From: Deinococcus peraridilitoris DSM 19664
Lineage (GTDB): Bacteria; Deinococcota; Deinococci; Deinococcales; Deinococcaceae
Reading direction: 5' to 3'
Length of the DNA: 64,000 bases
Assembly (NCBI RefSeq): GCF_000317835.1
Contig: NC_019793.1
Span: 1,302,001 to 1,366,000 of the forward strand
The position numbers and the translations under genes were made by a program. The notes under the pieces were generated by a model. That model saw only the letters and a list, made by a program, of their open reading frames with translations. It ran no database searches and was not told the DNA's origin. This document shows, piece by piece, positions 47,808 to 55,129 of this stretch. The number at the start of each line of letters is the position of its first letter. The stretch's first letter is position 1.

Positions 47808-48596
47808 TCATTCGACGGGAACGATCAGCATACGGCTCCGAACGTGTTCGATGTGTACCCGCACACCATAAGCGCGCTCGATGGCGGTCGCGCTGAGGAC
47901 CTCGTGGGGCGCGCCCTGCGCGAGGACCTCCCCGCCGTGCATCAGCACGACATGGTCGGCGCGGGCGGCGAGGTTCAGGTCATGAACCACCAGCACGGCG
48001 CCGAGGCCCCCTGCCACCTCGCAGCGCAGATAACGCAGCAGTTCGAGCTGGTACTTCAGGTCGAGGTGATTGGTGGGTTCGTCGAGCAGCAGGAATTTCG
48101 GTTCGCTGGCCAGTGCCCGCGCCAGGGCGACACGTTGACGCTCTCCTCCCGAAAGTTCCGAGACCCGCCGCTCGGCGAACTTGAGGGTGTCAGTTCTGCG
48201 CATGGCCTCCTCGACGGCGCGGCGGTCGGCATCACTCTCGCCTTGCAAGGGCAGCAGGCCCCACAGCCAGCCGCCCGCGCCTCGCCCGAGGGTCACGATG
48301 TCCCGGGCGCAGGCTTCTTCGGGCAATCCTTCACCCTGCGCCAGATACGCGAGCGTGCGGGCTTTGTCGGCGCGGCGCCAGACCTTCAGCGGACGGTCCA
48401 TCAGCCGCACCTCGCCCTGTTGCGCCGTCTCCAGGCCCAGCAGGGCGCGCAGCAGGGTGCTTTTCCCCGCCCCGTTCGGTCCGACGACGACACTGAGCTG
48501 CCCGGCCCGGAAACGCACACTGGCTCCACGCAGCACGGCGGTGGTGCCGAGCTGCACGTGCAGCTCGCGCGCTTCCAGCGTCGGCGCGCCCGTCAC
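47808..48596 (-). CDS. btuD: cobalamin-type ABC importer ATPase
   Basis: 262-residue ATP-binding subunit of the FecE/BtuD group. Walker A is VVGPNGAGKSTLLRALLG, the signature is ELSGGERQRVALARAL, Walker B is FLLLDEPTNHLDL, and the switch His is in VLVVHDLNLAARADHV. The GTG start overlaps the TGA of the permease gene (GTGA), giving coupled translation in a fixed ratio. B12 as substrate is inferred from the riboswitch upstream of the operon; siderophore or heme ATPases look similar. Confidence 0.9.
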   Translation of the reverse strand: MTGAPTLEARELHVQLGTTAVLRGASVRFRAGQLSVVVGPNGAGKSTLLRALLGLETAQQGEVRLMDRPLKVWRRADKARTLAYLAQGEGLPEEACARDIVTLGRGAGGWLWGLLPLQGESDADRRAVEEAMRRTDTLKFAERRVSELSGGERQRVALARALASEPKFLLLDEPTNHLDLKYQLELLRYLRCEVAGGLGAVLVVHDLNLAARADHVVLMHGGEVLAQGAPHEVLSATAIERAYGVRVHIEHVRSRMLIVPVE

Positions 48597-49678
48597 CGGG
48601 TTCTCCGCAGCAGGTACAGAAAGAACGGGCCGCCCAGCAGGGTGGTGACAATACCGACGGGCAGTTCTGCTGGCCTGGTGAGCGTGCGGGCGAGCAGGTC
48701 GGCGAGCACCAGTAGGGTGCCTCCGGCCAGGGCGCTGACGGGCAGCAGCACCCGGTGGTCGCTGCCCCACAGACGGCGCACGACGTGCGGGGTGATCAGC
48801 CCGACAAAACCGATGATGCCCGCGTAACTCACGGCCACGGCGGTGGCGACGCTGGCCGCCACGATCGCCAGCAGGCGCAGGCGCTCGACGGGCACGCCGA
48901 GGCTGCGGGCGGTCGCGTCGCCCAGCGAGAGGGTGTTGAGGGCACGCGAAAGCAGCAGCAGCACGCCCAGGGCGAAGAATTCGTACAGGGCGACCGTGCG
49001 GATTTCCGCCCAGCCGCCGTAAGCGAGGTTGCCCAGGGTGCTGGTGAACACCTGCCGGATGCGGTCCTGACCGCTGAGCAGCAGGTACGTACTGACCGCA
49101 GTCAGCACGCTGCCCACCACCACGCCCGAGAGAATCAGGCGGGTGGTGGGAAACGTGTTGCCCTGTCTGGCCAGCACCAGCGTCACCAGTACGCTCAGCA
49201 GGGCGGCACCCATCGCCGACAGCGGCATCAGCGCGCCTGACAGTCCCAGCACGATGGCGACCGTCACGCCGAGGTAAGCGCCACTCGCCACGCCCATCAG
49301 GTAAGGATCGGCCAAGGGATTGCGAAACAGGCCCTGAAAAGCGCCACCGCACACCGCGAGGCTGGCACCCACCAGCAACCCCAGCACCACGCGGGGCAGG
49401 CGCAGCTGCCAGACGATCACGTCACTCCCGGCCAGTTCCTGTCCGCTGACGCCTTTCCAGAGGGCCGTGAGGGTCTCGGCCGGCGTGATGGGAATGCTGC
49501 CAAGACCGACTGCCAGCAGAATGGTCAGGCCCAGCGCGGCAAACAGCGCCAGCAGCTTGAAGGTGAACGCGGCCGGGCGTTCACCTGACCGCGCCGCTGC
49601 GGCCGGTGCGGCCTTCACGTGGGGTACCGGCAAGTGAGCAGGGTTGGGTCGGTCAAAATCATCTCCACGAACGCCCAT
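48593..49678 (-). CDS. btuC: cobalamin-type ABC importer permease (FecCD family)
   Basis: 361 residues from the ATG at 49676-49678. Ten helices are predicted. Family stretches are WQLRLPRVVLGLLVGASLAVCGGAFQGLFRNPLADPYLMGVASGAYLG, LSLGDATARSLGVPVERLRLL and GIIGFVGLITPHVVRRLWGSDHR, which is the ATPase-contact loop. The upstream frame to 49954 runs through the riboswitch and is not coding. The true start is uncertain: no ribosome site precedes this ATG, and a GTG at residue 21 (HVKAAPAAA) is an alternative. No binding-protein gene (btuF) is adjacent. Confidence 0.9.
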   Translation of the reverse strand: MGVRGDDFDRPNPAHLPVPHVKAAPAAAARSGERPAAFTFKLLALFAALGLTILLAVGLGSIPITPAETLTALWKGVSGQELAGSDVIVWQLRLPRVVLGLLVGASLAVCGGAFQGLFRNPLADPYLMGVASGAYLGVTVAIVLGLSGALMPLSAMGAALLSVLVTLVLARQGNTFPTTRLILSGVVVGSVLTAVSTYLLLSGQDRIRQVFTSTLGNLAYGGWAEIRTVALYEFFALGVLLLLSRALNTLSLGDATARSLGVPVERLRLLAIVAASVATAVAVSYAGIIGFVGLITPHVVRRLWGSDHRVLLPVSALAGGTLLVLADLLARTLTRPAELPVGIVTTLLGGPFFLYLLRRTR

Positions 49679-49692
49679 CACAAAAGCACGAC

Positions 49693-49725
49693 AAAAGCAC
49701 GCTCCGTCCAGAACGGCGGAGCGTG
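49693..49725 (-). terminator. riboswitch-linked intrinsic terminator
   Basis: Arms CACGCTCCG (49698-49706) and CGGAGCGTG (49717-49725) are followed on the minus strand by CTTTTG and soon a second CTTTTG. It lies between the cobalamin element and btuC, which points to transcription attenuation when B12 is bound. Confidence 0.75.
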
Positions 49726-49759
49726 AACGCAGACCAGGAATGGGGCGTCCCTCTTTCCG

Positions 49760-49888
49760 CGAGAGGTCAGGCAACACGCCGTCGAGGCGCGACGGGCAGG
49801 CATTCGGACTTTCTGCCCCAGGGGGCGTAACCGTTGCGCGACAGTGCCGGAGTTTCACCGGACTTTCCCTGACGCCGTCAGGGCCACT
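49760..49888 (-). ncRNA. cobalamin riboswitch
   Basis: On the minus strand the conserved core reads GGGAAAGTCCGGTGAAACTC and then CGGCACTGTCGCGCAACGG (49869-49831). CCGAATGCCTGCCC (49807-49794) follows, which is the downstream conserved arm of B12 elements. An outer stem CCTGAC/GTCAGG is visible at the 5' end. The element precedes btuC and its terminator. Ends are approximate. Confidence 0.88.
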
Positions 49889-49902
49889 GTAGCACGCCGC
49901 AG

Positions 49903-49956
49903 TGCTTGAGCCGGACGCGCTGCCTGAGCCGGAAGCGGTGCCTGAGCCGGACACGC
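49903..49956. repeat. three tandem 18-bp repeats
   Basis: Units TGCTTGAGCCGGACGCGC, TGCCTGAGCCGGAAGCGG and TGCCTGAGCCGGACACGC. They lie between the start of the riboswitch transcript and the divergent CAP-protein gene, so they sit in or near both promoters. Confidence 0.8.
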
Positions 49957-49991
49957 GTAAAATTTCATGCCCGCGCAGCTTAAGGTCCGAT

Positions 49992-49997
49992 TAAACT
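49992..49997 (+). promoter_or_regulatory. -10 box of leaderless CAP-protein mRNA
   Basis: TAAACT with seven bases before the ATG at 50005. Confidence 0.5.
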
Positions 49998-50004
49998 AAG
50001 CCGC

Positions 50005-50973
50005 ATGACCCGCCTCCTCCTGACGCTCGCCCTGTCATGCGGGCTGATCCTCACCGTCGGACATTCGCAGGGTGCGACGTACGGCGTGACGTACCGCTCA
50101 GCGCAGGACGGGCTGGCCCCGCTGGCCGTCACCTTTGACGCCCGCGTCCCGGGCAGTGCACAGGTGGAGTGGGATTTCGGGGACGGACAGCGCGCGACCG
50201 GCGTCGCCCCCCTGCATACCTTTTACCTGCCCGGCACCTACCAGGTGAACGTGCAGGTCCGTGATGGCGGACGCACCATGAACGGCGTGCTGAACGTGCA
50301 GGTGCGCGACGGTGGTCCGGAAAGCGCGCGCATCACGGTGCTGCACGGCGAAAACGCCGTCTCGTTCAGCGCCGAGGGCAGCCGCATCTACGCACCCTTC
50401 TCGCCGCGCTGGACGCTGAACGGCGCTCCGCTGCAGACGGCGACGGTGACCTTGCGGGAAGGAGCGCACGTGGTGCGCGTCGACCTGCAGGGACGCGCCG
50501 GCCCTGTCAGCAAGGAAGTGCGCTTTGTGGTGGGCAGCGTTTCCGCCAGCGTCGCGTTCGACGCCGAGGTGCTGCGCCTCACCAACGACGCCCGCGCCCG
50601 CGGCTGGGACTGCACGCTGCTGCGTTTCGGCGCGGCCGGCAAGCCTCCGCTCGCGCGCAACGCGCAACTCGACGCCGCAGCGCGCGCGCAGACGAACGCC
50701 ATGGCGCTGCACGGCTACTTCGCACACGTCAACCCCATCGACGGCAGCTCGGCCGGAGAACGCGCCCGCGCGGCCGGTTATGCCTGGACGGGCGTGGCCG
50801 AAAACATCGCGGGAGGTCAGACGACACCGCAGGAAGTGGTGACCGGCTGGCTGAAAAGCCCAGGACACTGCAAGAACATCATGGGGGAATTTCAGGAGAT
50901 CGGACTCAGCTACGGCGCCCGACCGAACAGCGAGCTGCGAACCTACTGGACCCAGGTGTTCGCCAAACGCTGA
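50005..50973 (+). CDS. exported PKD-domain plus CAP/SCP-domain protein
   Basis: 322 residues. The signal peptide TRLLLTLALSCGLILTVGHSQGA precedes a PKD beta-sandwich at about 28-100, recognisable by VEWDFGDGQRATGVAPLHTFYLPGTYQV. A C-terminal CAP domain (about 185-322) has the family sequence LRLTNDARARGWDC, ALHGYFAHVNPIDGSSAGERARAAGYAW, VAENIAGG and SPGHCKNIMGEFQEIGLSY, including the two His and the Glu of the metal cleft. CAP proteins act outside the cell; the ligand is unknown. The Cys pair (DC, HC) probably forms a disulfide. Confidence 0.9.
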   Translation: MTRLLLTLALSCGLILTVGHSQGATYGVTYRSAQDGLAPLAVTFDARVPGSAQVEWDFGDGQRATGVAPLHTFYLPGTYQVNVQVRDGGRTMNGVLNVQVRDGGPESARITVLHGENAVSFSAEGSRIYAPFSPRWTLNGAPLQTATVTLREGAHVVRVDLQGRAGPVSKEVRFVVGSVSASVAFDAEVLRLTNDARARGWDCTLLRFGAAGKPPLARNAQLDAAARAQTNAMALHGYFAHVNPIDGSSAGERARAAGYAWTGVAENIAGGQTTPQEVVTGWLKSPGHCKNIMGEFQEIGLSYGARPNSELRTYWTQVFAKR

Positions 50974-51024
50974 GGGAAGGTCCGGGGCAGGTCCACCCAG
51001 TCAGGTCCACCCAGTCAGGTCCGC

Positions 51025-51345
51025 TCAGGGCAAGGCCACGTGCTCGCAATTGCCGTCGTCGGTCACGCTGGCCTGTTCGTCGACCACCACCTGCTCGCGC
51101 GCGCCTACAAATCCCTGACAGCGCGCCAGTTCGGCCAGGTATTCCGGCATGGCCGCCCGGTCACGCACCGACTCCAGCACGGCGATGTCCTGCCTCAATT
51201 GGGCGTTCTCCAGGCGGATTCGCCCGGCTTCGCCCTGCCAGTTGACGGCACGGTACGCCCCCTGACCGATCAGAAAAGCCATCTGAATGATGCCCAGGCC
51301 GGCGAGCACGCTGGTGATGACCATGAGCAGCGGAATACGCCTCAC
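51025..51345 (-). CDS. FtsB/DivIC-like membrane coiled-coil protein
   Basis: 106 residues. A single membrane helix at about 6-27 (LLMVITSVLAGLGIIQMAFLI) is followed by a heptad coiled coil (IRLENAQLRQDIAVLESVRDRA). A short tail YLAELARCQGFVGAREQVVV aligns with the ARxxLGxVxPGE pattern that ends DivIC/FtsB proteins. Those proteins bridge FtsL and FtsQ in the divisome. The match is by layout and a short motif only; a generic septum-initiator-like protein is the safe name. It is divergent from the thioesterase gene. Confidence 0.6.
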   Translation of the reverse strand: MRRIPLLMVITSVLAGLGIIQMAFLIGQGAYRAVNWQGEAGRIRLENAQLRQDIAVLESVRDRAAMPEYLAELARCQGFVGAREQVVVDEQASVTDDGNCEHVALP

Positions 51346-51432
51346 GACGGTCAGTGTAGCGAAAGAATCCTGGCCGTTCGTGGCCTCAATTCACGCCACT
51401 CGGCGTGCTCCTGAAAAAGTGGCCTTGAACGC

Positions 51433-51438
51433 TACACT
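51433..51438 (+). promoter_or_regulatory. -10 box of leaderless thioesterase mRNA
   Basis: TACACT followed by seven bases and then the ATG at 51446; no ribosome site is present. Confidence 0.5.
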
Positions 51439-51445
51439 GGGGCGC

Positions 51446-51871
51446 ATGAACTGGAGTCACGCGCACGCAACCGACATCCAGATGCGCTTTGGCGACGTGG
51501 ACTCGCTTGGGCACGTCAACAACGTCGCTTACGCCCAGTACCTCGAAACGGCGCGCATCGGCTTTCTGAATGACCTGGCGCGGCGCGGCGTGGACTTTCA
51601 CCTCGTCATCGCGCGCCTGGAGGTCGATTACCGCCACGAGGTCACGCTGGGGCAACACGTGACCGTGCAGCTGCTGGTCACCCGGGTCGGACGCACTTCC
51701 TTCGAGTGTGCCTACCGGGTGCTGGCCAACGGGGTACTGGCCGCCGAGGCCCGCAGTGTGCAGGTCAACGTCGACCGCGCCGCCCGGCGACCCCAGCCGC
51801 TGGAAGGCCACGTGCGCGCGGCGCTGCTGGAGCGGCTGGCCATGACCGGGCTGGAAACGGGCACGCTGTGA
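51446..51871 (+). CDS. hotdog-fold acyl-CoA thioesterase (4HBT/YbgC type)
   Basis: 141 residues. The family motif MRFGDVDSLGHVNNVAYAQYLETARIGFL near residue 13 contains the catalytic Asp and the His-Val-Asn-Asn turn. IARLEVDYRHEVTLGQHVTVQL continues the hotdog sheet. It hydrolyses acyl-CoA or acyl-ACP thioesters; chain preference is unknown. The frame extends upstream to 51287, but the ATG at 51446 sits 7 bases after a TACACT box. Its stop overlaps the start of the next gene. Confidence 0.9.
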   Translation: MNWSHAHATDIQMRFGDVDSLGHVNNVAYAQYLETARIGFLNDLARRGVDFHLVIARLEVDYRHEVTLGQHVTVQLLVTRVGRTSFECAYRVLANGVLAAEARSVQVNVDRAARRPQPLEGHVRAALLERLAMTGLETGTL

Positions 51872-52137
51872 GTACGCCGGACACCAGTCCACACGAGGTG
51901 ACACTGCAAGGTGACCGCTGGGTGTTCGTGGGTGAGTTTCCACGCATCGTCGCCGAGTCCTTTCGTCGCCTGCTGGCCGAGGACGGCGTCGTGAGCGTGC
52001 TGCGTACACCTTTTCAGTGGGTGATCTACTCGCCGGTCATCGAGATCGAAACCGGCGGCTACCAGGGTTCGGTGGGGCTATACGTACCAAAAGTGCTCGA
52101 AGCGCGCGCCCTGCAATTATTGGAAGGCGACGGCTAA
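51868..52137 (+). CDS. DUF2007-like small protein
   Basis: 89 residues from a GTG that overlaps the thioesterase stop (GTGA). The core WVFVGEFPRIVAESFRRLLAEDGVVSVLR and the closing SVGLYVPKVLEARALQLLE follow the pattern of DUF2007 proteins. That pattern is an alpha/beta domain that begins with a strand and helix and ends in a LYVP strand before a last helix. No function is established. Translational coupling suggests it is made with the thioesterase. Confidence 0.65.
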   Translation: MSTPDTSPHEVTLQGDRWVFVGEFPRIVAESFRRLLAEDGVVSVLRTPFQWVIYSPVIEIETGGYQGSVGLYVPKVLEARALQLLEGDG

Positions 52138-52276
52138 TTCCCCTGGCACCCGGCGGTCACCGCGCGAAAAAGGCTGATCAGACCCACGGCCTGATTCTGG
52201 TGCCGCTGTCCCGCGGTGCCCCAGGTGAACTGCCAACGCCGCATGGAATTTTTCGTACCTTATGCAAAGGAGAATC

Positions 52277-53179
52277 ATGACTCATCCGATCCATCCCATC
52301 ACCACCCTCGGCGTCGACGTCGGCGGCACCAAAATCGCTTACGGCGTGCTGCGCGGCGAAACCCTGCTGACCAAACGCTCGGTGCCTACCCCGCGTGAAG
52401 GCTGGCACAGCGTGCTGGACGCCATCGCCCGTGTCGTCGAGGAACTGCGCGCCGAGTTTCCCGATGAGGCCGCCGTGGGGATCGGCGTGCCCGGTCCCCT
52501 CAATCACGACAACACCGAAGTGAAGTTCGCGCCCAACATCTACGGCTTTCAGAACGTGCCGCTGGTCGCCTACCTGAGCGAGAAGCTCGGTCAGAAGGTC
52601 GTGCTGGAAAACGACGCCAAAGCCGCCGCGCTGGCCGAGGACACCCTGGGAGCGGCGCGCGAGGCGTCGAGCAGCGTGTACATCACCATCTCGACGGGCA
52701 TCGGCAGCGGGATCGTACTGAACGGCAAAGTCTGGCGCGGTTTCAACGGCGTGGCCGGCGAGATCGGTCACATCGTGGCGCTGCCAGGCGGCCCGGTGGC
52801 GGGCAGCAACGTGGCGGGCGCACTGGAAGCCGTGGCGAGCGGAACGGCCATGGCTCGCGACGCCACGTTCGCCTTCGGCACTCCCATGACGACGGCAGAG
52901 GTGTTCGATCTGGCGCAACTCGGGGACACCAAAGCCGAAAAGATCGTGCAGGGAGCGCTGCGCTACATCGGCATGGCAATCGCTGACGTGCAGAAATTCC
53001 TCGATCCCGAAATGTTCGTGCTGGGCGGCGGTGTCTCCGAGGTGGGGCCGTACTTGCTCGAAAGCGTGCAGCGCTACGCCGACGAGTACGTCTCGGGTTT
53101 CGCGCAGGTGCAGATTCGCAAGGCGCTGCTGGGCACGGACGCCGGTGTGATCGGCGCGGCCCTCGCGGCGCGCAGCTGA
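52277..53179 (+). CDS. ROK-family sugar kinase without zinc-site cysteines
   Basis: 300 residues. The phosphate motif LGVDVGGTKIAYGVL opens the protein. The catalytic Asp lies in VLENDAKAAALAE, and STGIGSGIVLNGKVWRG and GVAGEIGHI are the ROK signature. Where most ROK kinases bind zinc (CxCGxxGC shortly after GH), this protein reads VALPGGPVAGSNVAGALEAVASG with no cysteine. The C-terminal ADP site EMFVLGGGVSEVG is normal. Glucose is the usual substrate, but the altered site leaves this open. AAAGGAG lies 6 bases before the ATG. Confidence 0.88.
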   Translation: MTHPIHPITTLGVDVGGTKIAYGVLRGETLLTKRSVPTPREGWHSVLDAIARVVEELRAEFPDEAAVGIGVPGPLNHDNTEVKFAPNIYGFQNVPLVAYLSEKLGQKVVLENDAKAAALAEDTLGAAREASSSVYITISTGIGSGIVLNGKVWRGFNGVAGEIGHIVALPGGPVAGSNVAGALEAVASGTAMARDATFAFGTPMTTAEVFDLAQLGDTKAEKIVQGALRYIGMAIADVQKFLDPEMFVLGGGVSEVGPYLLESVQRYADEYVSGFAQVQIRKALLGTDAGVIGAALAARS

Positions 53180-53213
53180 GAGCGCTGGGCGTCCCACCGA
53201 CCGCCCAGCGCTC
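53180..53213 (+). terminator. hairpin after the ROK gene
   Basis: Perfect 12-bp arms GAGCGCTGGGCG / CGCCCAGCGCTC with a 10-base loop and no T run. It begins at the last base of the ROK stop codon, so termination is likely but not certain. Confidence 0.6.
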
Positions 53214-53239
53214 AACGCGCACAGGCGCAGCCTGGGCGG

Positions 53240-53245
53240 TAGAAT
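53240..53245 (+). promoter_or_regulatory. -10 box of leaderless surE mRNA
   Basis: TAGAAT with seven bases before the GTG at 53253. Confidence 0.55.
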
Positions 53246-53252
53246 CGCCTGC

Positions 53253-54023
53253 GTGACTTCCTCTGAGCGCAAACGCATTCTCGTCGCCAACGACGACGGT
53301 ATCTTTTCGCCGGGCATCAAGGCCCTCGCGCTGGCCCTGCGGGACCTGGGCGACGTGACCGTCGTCGCTCCAGACGTCGAACAGTCGGCAGTGGGTCACG
53401 GCATCACCATTCGTCGTCCGCTGCGCTTCAAGCACACGGCCTCGGCGGGCTTCGGTGACATCCCGGCGTACCGGGTGGACGGTACGCCCGCCGATTGCGT
53501 GGTGATGGGCGTGCACCTGGTCGGGCGACCGGACATCCTGGTGTCGGGCATCAACCTGGGCGCCAACCTGGGCAACGACCTGACCCATTCCGGCACGGTC
53601 GCCGCCGCCATCGAAGGACTGGCGTTCGGGGTACCCGCCATTGCTTTCTCGCAGCTGAGTGTCGCCAGTGGAGAATTCGATTTCTCGTACGGCGCAGCGT
53701 ACGCCGCCAAGCTCACCGCAGAAGTGCTGGCGCGCGGCTTGCCTCCACGCACGCTGCTCAACGTGAACTTTCCGGTGGGTCAGCCCAAAGGCGTGCGCGT
53801 CACGACACTCTCCGACCACCGCTACGAAGACGAACTCGTTCACCGTCAGGACCCCGAAGGCCGTGACTATTACTGGGTGGCCGGCACCCCGCGCGCAGAA
53901 TACGCCGGCGACAGCGACTACGGCGCCGTGCAGGACGGCTTTGTCAGCGTCGGCCCGGTGCGTCTGGAGCTGACCTACCACGATTTCATCCGAGAAGTCG
54001 AGGATTTTATTCCGGCGCTCTGA
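53253..54023 (+). CDS. surE: 5'-nucleotidase SurE
   Basis: Metal-dependent nucleoside monophosphatase of 256 residues. The metal site is ILVANDDGIFSPGIKAL. VVAPDVEQSAVGHGITIRRPL, then GTPADCVVMG and LVSGINLGANLGNDLTHSGTVAAAIEGLAFGVPAIAFS, are the SurE signatures. The C-terminal GDSDYGAVQDGFVSVGPVRL is also conserved. The start is GTG, preceded by a TAGAAT box and no ribosome site. It hydrolyses 5'- and 3'-nucleotides and possibly polyphosphate. No pcm or other usual SurE neighbour is adjacent. Confidence 0.94.
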   Translation: MTSSERKRILVANDDGIFSPGIKALALALRDLGDVTVVAPDVEQSAVGHGITIRRPLRFKHTASAGFGDIPAYRVDGTPADCVVMGVHLVGRPDILVSGINLGANLGNDLTHSGTVAAAIEGLAFGVPAIAFSQLSVASGEFDFSYGAAYAAKLTAEVLARGLPPRTLLNVNFPVGQPKGVRVTTLSDHRYEDELVHRQDPEGRDYYWVAGTPRAEYAGDSDYGAVQDGFVSVGPVRLELTYHDFIREVEDFIPAL

Positions 54024-54032
54024 ACCTCAGGA

Positions 54033-54062
54033 GACTTTGAGGCAAGGGACTTTGAGGCAAGG
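54033..54062. repeat. two tandem 15-bp repeats
   Basis: GACTTTGAGGCAAGG occurs twice in a row, with a third partial copy GGGACTTCAGG after it. They lie between surE and the next gene. Confidence 0.75.
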
Positions 54063-54097
54063 GGACTTCAGGACGGCAGCGCGCCTCCAAGAGGTGT

Positions 54098-54634
54098 ATG
54101 ACCAGACACCTCTCTCTCCTGATGACCCTTTCGGTTCTGACTTTCGGCGCGGCGCAGGCCCAGCAGGCCACCCCACCCGCGACGCCCGCCTCCCCGACTG
54201 CCACCGAGGAACTGCGCAACCTGCAACGTGAAGCCCGGCAGCTTGAGCTGCTCAGTGGCCTGAGCGCCCAGGACCGCGCGACCTTCGAGGCGTGGCAGCG
54301 CGAGCGCGAAGCCTACCTCACCCGGGCACGCGAACTGCAGACGCGCGAACTGCGCGCCTACATGGAAGCCCTGCGAGGCGGCAAAACCCCCACGGCAGCG
54401 CGCGCCGACGCCGAAGCCGCCGTTCTGAACGACCGGCGGGCGCTGGAGGAGCAGGCCACCAGGCTGCGCACCACCGCACGTGAGCAGGCCACCAGGTACC
54501 CCCGGCTGGCGCCCGGCCTGGGCGTGCAGGATCGCCGTGCGGGCGCCGTGCGTGGCGGGCGCGCAGACGGCGTGAAGTTCCAGCGGGGCGTCGGTCCGCG
54601 CGACCTGCGCTTCGCGCCCCACCGCCACCGTTAA
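54098..54634 (+). CDS. exported helical protein of unknown function
   Basis: 178 residues. The signal peptide TRHLSLLMTLSVLTFGAAQAQ ends in a type I site. A Pro/Thr/Ala-rich linker leads to a charged helix of about 80 residues (ELRNLQREARQLELLSGLSAQDRATF, then REREAYLTRARELQTRELRAYM), which should form a coiled coil. A basic tail ends in HRHR. I do not recognise a family. The layout resembles small periplasmic chaperone-like proteins. AAGAGGTG lies before the ATG, and a strong hairpin follows the gene. Confidence 0.7.
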   Translation: MTRHLSLLMTLSVLTFGAAQAQQATPPATPASPTATEELRNLQREARQLELLSGLSAQDRATFEAWQREREAYLTRARELQTRELRAYMEALRGGKTPTAARADAEAAVLNDRRALEEQATRLRTTAREQATRYPRLAPGLGVQDRRAGAVRGGRADGVKFQRGVGPRDLRFAPHRHR

Positions 54635-54665
54635 GGACCCGGCGCCGGACACCTTTCCCAACACC

Positions 54666-54693
54666 TCCCCCGGGAGTTCGAACTCCCGGGGGA
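54666..54693. terminator. palindromic terminator between convergent genes
   Basis: A 28-bp palindrome TCCCCCGGGAGTTC / GAACTCCCGGGGGA. ATTTCC follows on the plus strand. It separates the exported helical protein gene from the convergent small-protein gene. Confidence 0.75.
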
Positions 54694-54703
54694 TTTCCGG
54701 CCG

Positions 54704-55042
54704 CTACTCCAGACTTTCGCTGGCCTCGCTCAGGGCGTCCGAGAGCAGCTGAACCTTGCCGGCCGTCTCGTCATCGGCTTCGTCGGCGACGCTCTGGGTC
54801 AGCCGGGCCAGCTCCGAGAGCAGTTCGGCCACCGTGCTGCCTTCGGGTTCTTCCAGTTCCAGTTGTGACTGCAGCTGCACGAGCAGGCTGCCGATGTCCT
54901 CGGCTCCTTCGAAATCCGCCTTGACGAGAATGGACTGCCAGGTTTCCAGCATGTCGATGGCGCTCGGCGCGTCCAGGGCGGTGACGTCGCTTTGCAGGGC
55001 GGCGATGGTGTCGTCGAGTTGCTTTTCAGCACGGTGTGGCAT
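54704..55042 (-). CDS. small acidic helical protein, paralogue A
   Basis: 112 residues, all predicted helix and strongly acidic. It reads KQLDDTIAALQSDVTALDAP, then MLETWQSILVKADFEGAEDIG, LLVQLQSQLEL and LLSELARLTQSVADEADDE. It aligns over its length with the protein encoded at 55130-55450: LDDTIAAL with LGDTIIAL, the Trp-containing helix ETWQSILVKADFEGA with EGWRARLENAGFPHA, and LLSELARL with LLARLGQW. The function is unknown. AGGAGA precedes the ATG. The two genes are adjacent on the same strand, about 90 bases apart. Confidence 0.7.
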   Translation of the reverse strand: MPHRAEKQLDDTIAALQSDVTALDAPSAIDMLETWQSILVKADFEGAEDIGSLLVQLQSQLELEEPEGSTVAELLSELARLTQSVADEADDETAGKVQLLSDALSEASESLE

Positions 55043-55129
55043 GTCGCTCTCCTGATCCGGGTCCTGGTCTGTCTGCCCGGCCTGCCGAAGTTCATTCGCT
55101 GCCGGCAGCGCGTTTCATCTTAGCCTCGT

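Noticed and set aside
48597..49352. The upstream extension of the BtuD frame and, similarly, of the BtuC frame to 49954.
   Set aside because: The first is an out-of-frame reading of the permease gene; the second runs through the riboswitch and the tandem repeats.
49903..49956. The tandem 18-bp repeats were considered as a CRISPR remnant.
   Set aside because: The copies are contiguous without spacers, and no cas gene is present.
54666..54693. GGAGTTCGAACTCC resembles the T-arm of a tRNA.
   Set aside because: The sequence is a perfect 28-bp palindrome between convergent genes, with no acceptor, D or anticodon arms around it. It is a terminator-type hairpin.
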